From Triops longicaudatus (lineage: Eukaryota > Arthropoda > Branchiopoda > Notostraca > Triopsidae): DNA of 64,000 nucleotides. Below are positions 47,851 through 59,588 of this stretch, in pieces. The notes beneath the pieces were generated by a model, which saw only the letters and a list, made by a program, of their open reading frames with translations, did no database searches and was not told the origin of the DNA. Where the stretch lies: positions 62,001-126,000 of the forward strand of contig JAGQDJ010000149.1 of assembly GCA_022885665.1 (NCBI GenBank). Reading direction: 5' to 3'. The position numbers and the translations under genes are program-made. Position 1 is the stretch's first letter, and every line of letters starts with the position of its first letter.

Positions 47851-48644
47851 TTTTCATTTGAGATTAATAGCGAGATCAGTTTATAAAGCTCGCGCGCACT
47901 GATTTTTTCGAACACAGCGATTTACTGTTTCGAAAACTGAGGAAAAAATCAGTTTTTCAATACACAGGTTCACTGTACTTTGAGAACTCAGCGCCAACCG
48001 TTTTGACACCTGAAGTTAAAGCTATAAGTTAGTGTGTGCCAAATCGAGTTAAATTCTTAGAGGTTAAGAAAACAAATTTTGTTAGATTAGATTTGAGTTT
48101 GTTTGCTTCAGTTTGTTCGTTCGTCTTGTAACTCGTGAAGGACATCAAGTCATTAGCGGTACAGAGTGAAGTGATGTGTAAAATAGGGAATTTTTTATTT
48201 ACGTAGGCGAATTTAGATTGATTTATGATTTAGGTTGGGCTATGGTCTTGACTTAATGATCACGGAAAAATTGTGGATTAAAGTGAATGTATTCAAAAGA
48301 AACTTCATGACTTGACTATCACGAAATATTCAATCCTTAGATAGTACAAGAGATTAGAAGGGCTTACAAATTTGTATACAAAACAATTAACATTAATACA
48401 CTAGATAGTTAGTGAAAGGACTCACAAGGTTAGACTTTTACATCAGTTAAGTTAGGCTAGGTCAAGTTTATGTCAGGTTATTTTCACAAACATTTTAGCA
48501 CACTGTCAAAGGTTTTAAGACGGAAATCTTAAAGGAAAAAGTACATGGGCAGTGTTGTCTGTTACATCAAAGGTGAGTCATGAGACGAATTACCCTATGA
48601 AAAAATATCCGGCTCCTTTCCATTGGGTCTGAATCTAAGCCTTG

Positions 48645-48786
48645 ACCCAGGCTTTTGGTTCGAGGTGGGGGTTGGTCTATATGTAAGTTTTTCGGACACT
48701 TGTCGCGTATGCTTACCAAGTTACCATTATAAAGTTAGCATTTCGGGGGGGAGGTGAACTCTTATAACCCCCTCCTGGATACGGAG
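48645..48786 (+). mobile_element. G-rich MITE
   Basis: CCCAGGCTTTTGGTTCGAGG, then GGGGGTTGG, TACCATTATAAAGTTAGCAT, TTTCGGGGGGGAGG and CCCCCTCCTGGATACGG. This is the best partner for the partial copy at 21975. Confidence 0.6.
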
Positions 48787-50511
48787 GTGACTTAAGTGTA
48801 CTTCGTAGTTGTGGCAATTTTTAATATTGTTTTGCATCAAAACTCGAAAGTACTGGTGTATTCATGCGGTATTTTAGGCACAATGTTTTACTTGAGCTTA
48901 TTGTAAAGCTCCGAGTAAAACTCCGACCTACTCTGGCAACAATGAAAGTAGCATACTGTAGGAAATTTAAGGGAAACTTTGTTCCAGAAAAATCACAACT
49001 CGCAAGCGAAAAACTGAAACGAAAACGAGGTAAATTGCATTAAAGTGAAGAAAACCTCAAGTAACTTCATTCCTTCAGCTAAAATTTTTCGTGCCGGTAA
49101 TTACTTCTCAGGAATAATAATTATTTGTATTTTCTTTCGTTCTTCTCGTTGCTTTGTTTCTTGATTGCGTGTATTAGTTACCTAGTCAAAGTAGTTGGGG
49201 CCAACTCGAAGCAGCTGGGTTTGAGCTCCCGGTAGGCGATGAATATGAGTAAGTCACATTGGTTGTCAGGGTTATGGATTTATCGTTAGAACTGCGATTA
49301 TGGCATAACGAAAGGTTTACAGCATCGTTATAATTTGTATCCCTGTTGCTGCTTTTTTGGGCCTGTCGTCCTTTTAGACCCGCACGTAGAAGGTGATTAT
49401 GTTAATTTTTTACCACAGTGGAATTAAGTCGAATAAATCAAAATGTAGACAGGCTCTTATTCATGTTCTTTTCTGCCGGCTGTGGAAGAAAGGAAGATTA
49501 AATCCCTTAAAAGTCAAAGATGCACCATGATCTATATCGATTGATATCAGTGTGCCTTGTAGCACACAAGCATACTAAAGAGAGATTTTTTTTAGCGTGT
49601 GTAGCTACAATGAGGTCACAAGGTATTCAATTTTCCATTTTTCTTCTAACCCATTTTCCAGTGTTACATCTGTGAACTGGATGGCTAAATTGCGTGTAGG
49701 TTGGAGTTAACATGGCTTTCAAAAGCAATAACCCAACCGAAGCATATCGATATTTCTTTTCACGAGAAAAATAATATATAACTAGTGGGTAAACTAAACG
49801 TACAGTTACCAAAAATTTACTCTCTTTTCAAAATTGCCCAGAGAATCAGATGGCATGAAATCTGGGTTACAAAAATTTTAAGGAGTTCAATATTTACAGG
49901 AAATATACTCCAGTTTCCTAATAACGTAAGTTTTGGCAAATTCAAGCTTTTTCCCTTTGAAGACTATAGAAGCCTTTACAATTAATGATTAATTTCACTC
50001 CCTAACTGTTAATTTTGGAGGCATATTAAGACTGTATGACTATTTGTGCAATTTTTTTTCCAAACGTCGCATTATTTGCTTGAAGGATATATATGTAAAT
50101 GAAACTTGATTCCACACTTATTTAAATTTGGAAAACGAGCTTGTGAAAATACTCATTTGGCTTCATGACCATGACAAAAAAAAGCCTCTGGTTGTAACAA
50201 ATATATATTTATTTTTCTGCTGTTTAAAATATAAATCTTTTGAGTTGAAAAAAAAGAAAGAATCATAATAGTTTGACAGAATGGAAACTTATTCAGCTTT
50301 CGAAACTACTAGTCTATTACATAGAACATGGACGCTCCTTTCAATTGGGAGCGACGCCAGAGCTGCCGTTAGGTCTAGACTGTGTTTGGAGCACTGATAA
50401 CCTTTTTTCTCATTTCGCCTAAAATTTGGCAAATTAAGGGCTAAAATCAGCCAAAAGCTAGACAAGCTTTCAAGACTGGACGAACCCACAAATTTAAGGC
50501 GTCGGACTACA

Positions 50512-50585
50512 CCCCCGTACCCAGGGGGGATTGGGGGGGTTTACCCGCCACCCCCCTGAAATGTTTTCCCCTTTAGACAAATAAT
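50512..50585 (-). mobile_element. G-rich MITE, inverted partial copy
   Basis: CCCCCGTACCCAGGGGGGAT followed by a G-run, then ACCCGCCACCCCCCTGAAATG. Read on the minus strand it gives CATTTCAGGGGGG then CCCCCCTGGGTACGGGGG, the right half of the family. Confidence 0.55.
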
Positions 50586-53500
50586 TTTTTTGGTATAACA
50601 TTGTACGAGCTTTAATACTTTTTTACGTAATGAAGTATGTTTGTAATGAGGGCAGTGGCCAGAATTTTTGTTCGGGTTTCAATATGCAATTTTGGTTTCA
50701 AAATGTATTGACATGACTATTTCATAATCTGTAAGTTTAGTTGTTAGCACTATTTAGTGAGAACCTTTTAATACTTGCTTATTTTTTTCGAAAGGGTCAT
50801 GTCCGATCCAAAAAATCCTCCCTCGTTTCGCCTTACCTTGCTCTAAAGAAAACTTGCCGGAAATTCACAAACTAAATTTGAGCCAACAAGTTAAGTTTTA
50901 ACATCTTGGGGAAAAATAAATTCATAGCTGGCTTATATTTAAATTTCGTCTCTGCAAAAGCATGAAGAATGAAGCTTAGCTCTAGTTCTTGAAATATTTG
51001 GAATCAGTACATATAGTCTAAATTTTTGCGAAAGTTGCATTGCATTAGCTTAAAAACGCAAGTCCTTAAGGCCAAAGAACAGTAGTAAAAATTACTCCCA
51101 ATGCGCCCGATTCATTTTAAACTACTTTCATAATGAGTTCGGGGTGCAAAACCAGACCACAAATTTTAAAGCGCTTGTGAATTTTAGACAGCGATGTACA
51201 GGGAATTTCAAAATGTTAAGGAAAGCGAAGCAACTAAGCTTAAATTCTGTTTCTGATCTAGAAAACTGTTACAAAACGAAACATTGTACATGTTTGAACG
51301 TACGTTCTTAGCAAAAAAGGCGACTTTGGATAATTTGCACAGTCTTGAAATAGAAATAACCAAACGCAAGCTTAACCATGGAGAAGTTTCCGAGACCTAA
51401 CTCATTAAACTTTATTTACACTATTAATATTAAATAAGCCCCGGCACAAAAAGACATTTTTCGGCACAGTCCCATGCGGCATTTGCCACACTGCCACAAT
51501 TGCCAGTCAGCATCTGACTAAACAGATCAATAAGAACCATTTTTATTTCTGTATACTGGTACGGGTCACTTGGCTAAAGCTCTGACCCTCCCCACCCCCC
51601 TCCCTAAACAAAATCTTGGGTGGGGCCTGTCCGACTAACAGCAGCTCAGTTAAGAAGGATTTAACAAATACGAAAGAAAATAAATGCCTTAACAGTAGGA
51701 CTATTACAAGGTGAAACGAAATACTAAAGGAAGAAGACATTAAGATATGTTCTGTTATGAGGATTAACTTGGTTCGTGAACATTCCATTGTAGGGTTCAC
51801 CATCTTGCCGCCAGGGGAGAAGTTGCCGTTATGAAAACAATTTGATCATTTAAGGATAATTTAGACATTTGTGTTCGCATCCAATTGATCCATAAAGTCA
51901 TCATGCATACTCATGCAACGAATTGTACTGTTGTATTAAAAAATACATAATTAAATTTTTTCACCGCTAGTTATACAGAAGGCGTTACTTGCTTCATACC
52001 AATTAAACACAAACGGATGGATCAAGGATAGAATTTTGCCGTTGTCTTCCACAGGTTTATTGCAGCTAGTATCGACATGAGATCATAGTCCTCGTTACGG
52101 TGGTCACAGCTGTGTGTACACTGCCGCGCTCTAATGACTGAATATCGAATCGTTAATTGGATTTAAAACCTATCGTAAGATGACCTAAAAAACAAAACTT
52201 CGGTTTCGTCAGCTGAGAAGAACAGGATAAAAATATACATAGTAATACACATAGTATCCATAATATTCCATTTCATTCATTTTTTTACTTTCACACACAC
52301 AAACCACTTTTTATTAATATCTTGTTGTTTAAATAAATACTTATATGAAACAATAAATTAAATGTATTGTTTTTTCAATAAAAAGAGCAGTATCAAGCCT
52401 GTGTTTTAATTTCACTAAAATTTACTGTAAAGACCAAGGAGTTCGGAGTTTGCGGCTGAGTTTGCTAACGCAGTGGGTATAGGGTCTTCAGCGTGCATAA
52501 AGGGGAAACTCCGGGATCTAATCTCATTAAGACAATTAAGTTTCTTGTAGCATAGGAGCTAGAAATGCGGAGCACTTTGCATCTTTTGTGAAGACTCTCC
52601 TCCACCCAGAAAACTCAGAAGTGACTGGTTCGTTTCAAACCCCTTAGGGCCATTTCTGCCTCTCCTCCAGCTAGAAATAGTGGAAGGTTCGTTTTTCGCT
52701 GCGTGCCGTTCTGCTTCCCCTCGGCAGCAACGCTTCCCCACCCTGGCCCCAGAATGATTGTTGCATACCATCAACGTGCTAGGATAAGCGTAGCCTTTCT
52801 CCGGTGCTAGGTTGAGCGTTGCTTGCTCCTTTTCTTCGCTCATACATTTCTAGTCACGTAGTTTTTACGAGCCTTCTCCTTGGCCGCCATTATGTTTATG
52901 CAAGTTGCATTCATTAAGCGAATACTCTGGAAGTGCGATTCCCCCGCTGTTAAAAGCGTGTTATGCTTGATGCGATAAGCGTTTGGATACATGAAAACAT
53001 CCTCCATTTCCCGTGGAGAAATAAAGGCAGAGTAGTTGCATTTTAAGACAGAAGAATGGCACGGTAGCAGTGTGTCACGGAAACATCATGTCACTACATT
53101 TACTCGTGGACGTGTCAACACCCATGAAACATTGCTCGTTAGAACATAACAGCGGCTAGATATCATGACTTTTGTACACGTCATTTGCGTTTTTTATGGT
53201 AAATAAACATGAGAGATATCTTCTAATTTGGATATTCCACACTTGGTTTATTTGCATCTCCAAACGTCTCTAGCGCGGAAAATATCACAAATATACATTT
53301 GTAAACACTCCAAAAAGTTGGCCTACACTAAGTTGACCAAATGTTTAATTGTGATTCAACCTAATGGTCAATCAATTCAACTAATTCTATAAATCAAATT
53401 GTAAACTTAACAAGATGGTCGAAATGTACAAAGTTTTGATGGTACAATGTTTCTCGCTTACCCGCTAGGGAGCAGTCATTAGGGAAAAAACATTTGTGTC

Positions 53501-55147
53501 ACGATTGACATAGGGCTTGAATGCTTAAGTAGAAAGCGAGCCTAGCGTTGAATTTCAAACTTCGGTTACACGTGCGAATCGTTAGATTTGAAATTCTTCA
53601 TTGGTCTGAAAGGAATTAAATGAAAAATATCTGAACGCCTTTGACGGAATGCTAGGGAAGGTTTCACACTGAGAATGGGTGGTTTAGTAGACAGGGGCAA
53701 TAAAAAAGATTAGCCATGGCAAGAAACAAAAGTCAGGGCTGTCGCTTATCGGAAAGCGGAGTCACGTCTCCGATACTTTTAGCCGGAAAAAGAACTGGTG
53801 AGCGAAAAGCCAAGAAGATTTTCTTTTCTGTACAGCAAGTCGACAAGCGACGGAAAGTTAAGGAAAAAAAGTAAGGGGCAAGGAAACATAGTAAGTTGTA
53901 GAAAGAGTGGCAATATTGATAGCTTTTATGGCGCTGTAGGATATTTTGGGTTATTTTATTTCAAAAGGGGATCCCTTAGTTGTCCGGCGTACAGTGTGGC
54001 GTCGTTTAGACAGCTTTTGGCGCCTCCACAATTCACTTTTCCTAAGGGATTTTAAGGGAGGAGAGGAAGAGAAAAAATTTTTCGGCGTCTAAAAGGAATT
54101 TCAACCTTCTGCAACTTAAATTACGAGAGGTTTTGCTTGTCAGTCCTGTTTACATTATACGACTTGTTGTTAACAATAATTTTCTATTTTGTTTATTCCC
54201 AAAAATAAAGAAATAGGATGTGCAATATGAGGACGTTTCGTTTCCAGAACTCGATTTGTTTAAGTGTGCACAAAAGGCCATTTACTTTCCATTCCAAACA
54301 TATTTGAAAGGTGTAGTCGTCATATTAAGACCAGGCGACGTCGTTTCCTGCTATTCAAGGATAAAAATATCAATAAATACCGAGAGTATCGATATCGCAG
54401 CTGGTAGGTAATCACCGTGTTTAATCTTTCAAATAACCTTCTACCTTGCGGAAAATATTGCGTAAAGAAGTTGGCGACGTGAGAGAATCCCAAAAGCTTG
54501 TTTTAAATTAGTCTTCTCACGATTGTGAATCATTTGTGCTCGAAAAATAACAAGCTAGACCACGACTCTAGCTTATGCTCATGTTAAGAATTAATAAAAG
54601 TTTCAAGTTGGCCCAAGACAATTATTTATCCTTGTAAAGTAAGATTGGTCTTAGTATTAGACTTATTCATACCATACTATCTATTTATATAGTATTATAT
54701 CAGTACTTGTGCTGATCACAACAACTTGCAGAAACTAATTACTATTGAAATCACAATTCCCCTCATCGTCTAACGTAACAGCTATTTGAAATGAATTACA
54801 AAATAAGATTACACTTCATTTATAAGTACGAACAGACAGTTTCAAGCATTGAAATTAAATTTTAAGCGAGTACATATCATTATACCCACACACGGTGTCA
54901 TTTGTCACAGAATCTAAATGTCAATAATGAAAAGCTGTAACTGGAGTAAAAGCACGGACCGCTTATAGGTAGCAAGCACATGAACTAAACCACAAGGCCT
55001 AAGAAAGCAAGTTAACAAGTTACAGGCAGTAGGCCTATGTTAGATTTTAGTCATACTTACCACAACTTTAATTATCATAATTAAACCTTCTGCTTATATT
55101 TTTACATTACGGTCACGTGACGCCTCAGCGGAAATGCTGCCGTAGCT

Positions 55148-55149
<2 letters not shown>

Positions 55150-55182
<33 letters not shown>
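55150..55182 (+). repeat. poly(T) tract, 33 bases
   Basis: Uninterrupted T-run preceded by CGTAGCTTC. No associated retroelement was recognised. Confidence 0.85.
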
Positions 55183-55183
<1 letters not shown>

Positions 55184-55486
55184 AAACACTTATACAATTA
55201 ATGTTGCTACTCCGGATCTGGACCAATGAGTTAACTTTGAAAATTTTATAACCGTAGGCCAGCCATTGTTTCTCAGATACTCTATGCACGGCAGCAAACT
55301 ATGGTGCTGCCGGATTCAGCCAATAATAGGGTTTCTCGAGAAACCAAAACGATTTTGTTTCCATATTTTTAGGAACAATAAGTTAAAATTAAAAGCCTTA
55401 TTGGCACTTTTTCTGTGTTTTAATTTTTTCTTACCAAAATGTAACTGCCAGTAAGAGGTTCGAATAACTTCAAAAAGATGTGACAG

Positions 55487-55528
55487 TGACAGTCTCTCTG
55501 TCACCTAAGTCTAAAGGCAGTCGTTGCT
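55487..55528 (+). repeat. 42-bp direct repeat, copy 1
   Basis: Starts TGACAGTCTCTCTGTCACCT and ends GGCAGTCGTTGCT. It is repeated at 56027-56068 with one difference. GACAGTCTCTCTGTC inside is a palindrome around TCTCT. Confidence 0.75.
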
Positions 55529-56026
55529 TTTTGCTTCCAAGTAAATTTCGATGTTCAACATTACCCAGTAAACCCCGACCCTTTTTCATATCAATGCTGA
55601 TATAGCTTGTTTTGGAGGGGAGTGCGTTGCTGTCAGGAAAGTCGCGACTTCTTGTTCGCGTTCAAAGATTTATTGGTGTGGAGTAACTTTGAACACGTAC
55701 TTAAAAATTAAGTTACCATACATGAGAGCATGGAGGGTTAAAAAGTAGCTTAGTCGATTTTGTATGGAATCTTTTTCAAGAAAATAATTGTCCCGATTTT
55801 TTTTTATTCCAAACTTATTCGAAATAGAAATAAAAAAAAGTGTGCGCCTTTTTGTTCAAAAGAAACCCAGTCGTCGGTTAGAGAACTAGTTGCATGTTAG
55901 CTATTCATATAAATACTTTCATGTATTAGTTAACGGTTTCCATCCCCCACAAAAGAAGTCTATTCACGTGCTGGGCCTTACCTGTTGTTCATTTATTTTA
56001 TCTCACCACCGTAGGCCGAAGCCAAT

Positions 56027-56068
56027 TGACAGTCTCTCTGTCACGTAAGTCTAAAGGCAGTCGTTGCT
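56027..56068 (+). repeat. 42-bp direct repeat, copy 2
   Basis: Same as 55487-55528 except for G instead of C at 56045, which creates CACGTAAGT, a good splice-donor word. The 498 bp between the copies show no inverted termini. Confidence 0.75.
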
Positions 56069-56159
56069 CACAAGTCTTATGACTCACAAGTGTTTAACAC
56101 GTCATTGCGTGACATTAAAACTGTACCTGTTATTACCTGACAGCTTTAAATAACGGGGC

Positions 56160-56344
56160 GCCGCTGTGCCATTCCAAGATGGTGGCGGAATGAGTACCAC
56201 TAGCGTTTACAATGCATTTTGCAGTTTAAGAAAAGCTTCTTTACTTATCAAGGCAGTTGTTAAAATTGTGCTCCGCTCTAACTTTTCTGCAATGGCGCCA
56301 AATACGAAACTGACTTTGTACGCCTGGAAAGGAGGAAATAGACT
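56160..56344 (+). CDS. candidate first coding exon (weak)
   Basis: A short GC-rich patch (CGGGGCGCCGCTG, CAAGATGGTGGCGGAATG) resembles promoter-proximal sequence; CAAGATGG is close to the YY1/Pho core. An ATG at 56292 opens MAPNTKLTLYAWKGGNR, and the frame runs into a good donor, AGACT|GTAAGC, at 56344/56345 (phase 2). KLTLYAWKGGNR loosely recalls the first strand of glutathione-transferase-like domains such as eEF1-gamma, but this is not a firm match. No second exon was found. An in-frame upstream ATG at 56166 is also open. Treat as a hypothesis. Confidence 0.2.
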
Positions 56345-56540
56345 GTAAGCAACACTTTTTATTGTCTTTTCCTTCCACAGCTTTCTCGAATTAGTTTACG
56401 TACAGCAATATAATACTGAGCACGCAACGAGAATCGGTCGTCTGCAATCTCAAACTTCTTTATTTTCCCTCTGCGACTTACCCTTCTTTTCAAAAACCCA
56501 TAACGTCAAGTCATTTGGAAGCCTCTCTACCTGTCGCGTG

Positions 56541-56549
56541 TATATAAAG
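56541..56549 (+). promoter_or_regulatory. candidate TATA box
   Basis: TATATAAAG lies 117 bases upstream of an ATG in good context (CCAATGG at 56658). No initiator can be confirmed, and such words occur by chance in AT-rich DNA. Confidence 0.25.
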
Positions 56550-56657
56550 CCGCAAAACGAAAGAAAGTTCGTGCTTCCTATAACGTCGAGTCGTTTTCTT
56601 GAGCAAACTTTTCTTTCTGAACTACTAAAAGCACCAGCAACCGCAATTCGTGTTCCA

Positions 56658-56780
56658 ATGGCTGCAGCTTTTAGAAAAAGTACTTGGAGAGTGTTTTCAG
56701 TTGCCGTCTTAATTAAACCCTTGTTCCATTCTAAGCCACCAAAATCTACCGAAAGGCCGCCACAGCCGTCTCTAACGTGA
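56658..56780 (+). CDS. candidate 40-codon ORF with basic N-terminus (weak)
   Basis: The peptide starts MAAAFRKSTWRVFSVAVLIK and is basic with hydrophobic stretches, the look of a mitochondrial presequence, and it ends with TGA at 56778-56780. It follows the candidate TATA box by a plausible distance. There is no homologue I can name, and it could be a chance frame. Confidence 0.15.
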   Translation: MAAAFRKSTWRVFSVAVLIKPLFHSKPPKSTERPPQPSLT

Positions 56781-57632
56781 TTGCTTGATGAACACTTTCT
56801 CTCCTACCACACACGTCAGATTTTGGTCATGAAAATTACTGCGAAACTGCCATCAGCGTCGGCTGTTTAACTCATAACAAGGTGACATTGATTAGCTCGC
56901 CAAACAAGATCAAACTTGGGGATGCATAAAGGCCGAATTGCCCTGCTCTTTGTCGTCTGGGATGCTGCGGAGTTCGTTTGAACGTTTCGCTTGCTATATT
57001 GCTTATTAGCAATTTGCAGCGTTGCCTGTTTTTGTTCGGAGTCCTGACGAAGCTATGTACTATTTTTAACAAAGAAACAATAGTGCAAATAAAATTTCTG
57101 TAAGGGGATATCGTATCCCATGTGAGTATGCTGTGCATTAAAAGAGATTGGTTTCTGAAATGACTCACGAGTAACGAAAAAAAGGAAAACGAAGAAGCTC
57201 CCCAAGTGTATTACTGTAGTACGAAAAGCGAAGGCCAAATTTTACATTTGAGAAGAAAGGTTCTCACAAACTCTCAACGCAGAAAAAAAAGGGAAATGGG
57301 AAAGCTAAAAAGTTGGCTCGTGTATTTGCTAAGCGGATGAAGTTGTGTAAAATATAACAGATTTTTTTTATTTTTTTGTAAAGTTCTTTTTGTTTTAACT
57401 GAATGAAGCAGGAAGGAATTTTCAGTTCTTTCTGTACTCGGAGAGCTACTCTCTAAGAAGAAAATGACACGTGGCCTACGGAAACGGAATTATTTTTGTG
57501 TCTTATAATGGCATTGCTTGGTTTACCTATAGATGGCCTACCCGGCAAAGAAAACTTAAGCAAACCAAGGCATTGGGCAATAATAAATATTCACTTTCTC
57601 GCGAACCGCGACGAGAGCCGGCATTCTAAACA

Positions 57633-57812
57633 CAGTGGACTCTAAACTTCAGTTTAAATCGGATGAGACGGAATTCATTGAACTAGAACCAAAGCGTACG
57701 GGTCCCGTTTTGCAACATTTAAGCAAATGTAAGTCCTGAGAAGACGAATTTTTGATTAAGACAAAATCGTTAACCCGGTCCTGAAGCCTTACTTCTTAAG
57801 CGGAGAGCACTG
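57633..57812. mobile_element. Tigger/pogo-like MITE, worn
   Basis: Starts CAGTGGACTCTAAACTTCAG and ends CTTAAGCGGAGAGCACTG, imperfect inverted termini of about 10 bp with the CAGTG tips of pogo-type elements. TA follows the right end (57813-57814), but the left flank is CA. It is 180 bp with no coding capacity. Confidence 0.45.
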
Positions 57813-57814
57813 TA

Positions 57815-59410
57815 CTGGACACGGCGCTTTCAAGCAACAATGAAATGTTATTACAGCGGGCCCCTAACGGCAAGATGGGCTCAGATGAACGCTACTCTTG
57901 CAAGTTCCGTGGAGGTATTTTAAAACGGGGTAATTCTGAACACGTAACGTAACAATGAACATTTCATGGGAAACCGTAGCTCATTTCCTGCTCCCCAACC
58001 ATGGTTTACAGTGGTAATTTATTTATTTATTTTTTTTTAAACTACCGGGTAGCGTAAAAGAGATTTTCGATTATGCGTTACGCTAAGTATTTATCGCGGT
58101 ACTTTCAGGTCGGTAGCTGTAATCGGTAGAGGTAGAAAAAAAGATTTAATAAATAAAAATAAACACGCAAATTTAAAGACTTTCCTTGAGTAAAAAAAAA
58201 TCAGAGCATGGATAAGAACACACGGTTTCATTTTTTTGGTGGATTAACATTGGGCAAACTAATATCAGTTTGGTGTGAACATTGAGAAACAACGAACGCT
58301 GTAAAGTACTGTCAGATATCTTACTCCGGACTGGGGTAAATATTTTTCCAGCTGTGCGAAATAGCCACTCATGGGATGCTGATGATGGAAGAGCGGCATT
58401 ATACGGTTATCTCCTATTTACGCTGTAGATCGGTCCCTCTAAAACACCGCGTGAACGGAAACTCGTAAACTGAGCCATGTTGAACATGAGTAAGATAAGG
58501 ATACGTTCCATGCTTTCAGAAAGCCTATTTATATTGAATTAAAAATAGTTAAGAAAATAGTTTTGATAGTAAATATATTTAAGGTTACCGGTGACATCTG
58601 AGTCATTTTAAACTACTGTCGTTCCTGAAAGCCTTAAAAAATGTTGCTAATCACAGAAGTGAAATGCTGCCTATGAAATGACTCGGTTCATCGGTCTTCT
58701 ACTCCAGCGAATTTACGCAATATCGTTTTTTAGAGCCAAAATTTTTATCCTTTTGATGAAATAAAGGTCGAAATTACCCTGTTTTACGTCAGATCACTTG
58801 GGTAGGGTTGTTTCTCTTTACGATTTTTGCACTTCAGTTAATTATGGAACACTGTCCTTAGCTTTGTTTTTATTGTAATCCCCTCTAAAGGTCCATTCCC
58901 TCCATGCCATCTTTAGTATTAACGGTTTGGATGGGAAAAGAACGTAGAGAGGAGAGCTTAGCTGAAGTCTTCTTGACTATCTATCAAGCTTATGCAGCAT
59001 CAAGAACTCTTAACGGTCGCGTCAAAACTGACTAATGACCGCAGTGACAGTTTTGAGGGCTTTGTCAGCTAAAAGCCAATTTCCACCTAAAGCTCTAGCG
59101 GAAAGGGAGGCTGTTGTTCTCTGTAGGGTGATTCACTGCTAAATTAGTTAGACGTGTCGGGTACTTGAGAAATGAGACGTTCATACTACAGTAAAGAGGG
59201 TGTGCACAGTGACAGCAAAAGCAATTTTCGTTCTCGTGAGCTAATGCTCGTTATCATATCGTTAATTTATACCATCTAATTGTTGCAACTAAAATTTATT
59301 GTCCGTTTCTTTTTTACTTTCTCAAGGAGCGCTCGGGCATCGTAACCATACGTAGGCTAAATTACCTCTCTCTTTAGTACACCGATGCAAAAAATAGTGC
59401 TTAGTATTAG
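57815..59410. other. non-coding, nothing recognised
   Basis: AT-rich with no open frame worth naming and no transposon ends recognised. Confidence 0.5.
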
Positions 59411-59418
59411 CCTTTGCA

Positions 59419-59580
59419 CAGCGACGGCGGAACTGGGGGGGGGCAGAGGGGGAAGCTGCCCCACCTAAAATTTTGTAGAAGGGGCAAAGGTATGATTTTG
59501 CCCCCCCGCCCCTGGAAAAGTGCTTAAAATTGGCCACTGCCCCCCCCCCCCCCTGAGAAACACTCGTTCCGCCGTCACTG
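59419..59580. mobile_element. 162-bp hAT MITE with perfect 8-bp target duplication
   Basis: Termini CAGCGACGGCGGAAC and GTTCCGCCGTCACTG are inverted with one mismatch in 15. The exact octamer CCTTTGCA lies at 59411-59418 and 59581-59588. The interior has a G-run on the left, a C-run on the right and a central inverted arm (GGAAGCTGCCCC versus GGGGCAAAGG). The intact duplication implies a fairly recent insertion compared with its neighbours. Confidence 0.92.
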
Positions 59581-59588
59581 CCTTTGCA

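Larger units (their letters stand above)
44170..55149. other. non-coding with scattered MITEs
   Basis: About 11 kb with no supported gene. It contains the G-rich MITE copies at 45870, 48645 and 50512 and a GTTAGG-rich block at 47755. Open frames up to 116 codons (for example 47406-47756 plus, and 52559-52843 minus with its K/E/R-rich text) show no known domain. Confidence 0.45.

Noticed and set aside
56292..56344. N-terminus of elongation factor 1-gamma
   Set aside because: Only a loose resemblance over a dozen residues and no second exon found. Kept as an unnamed candidate exon only.
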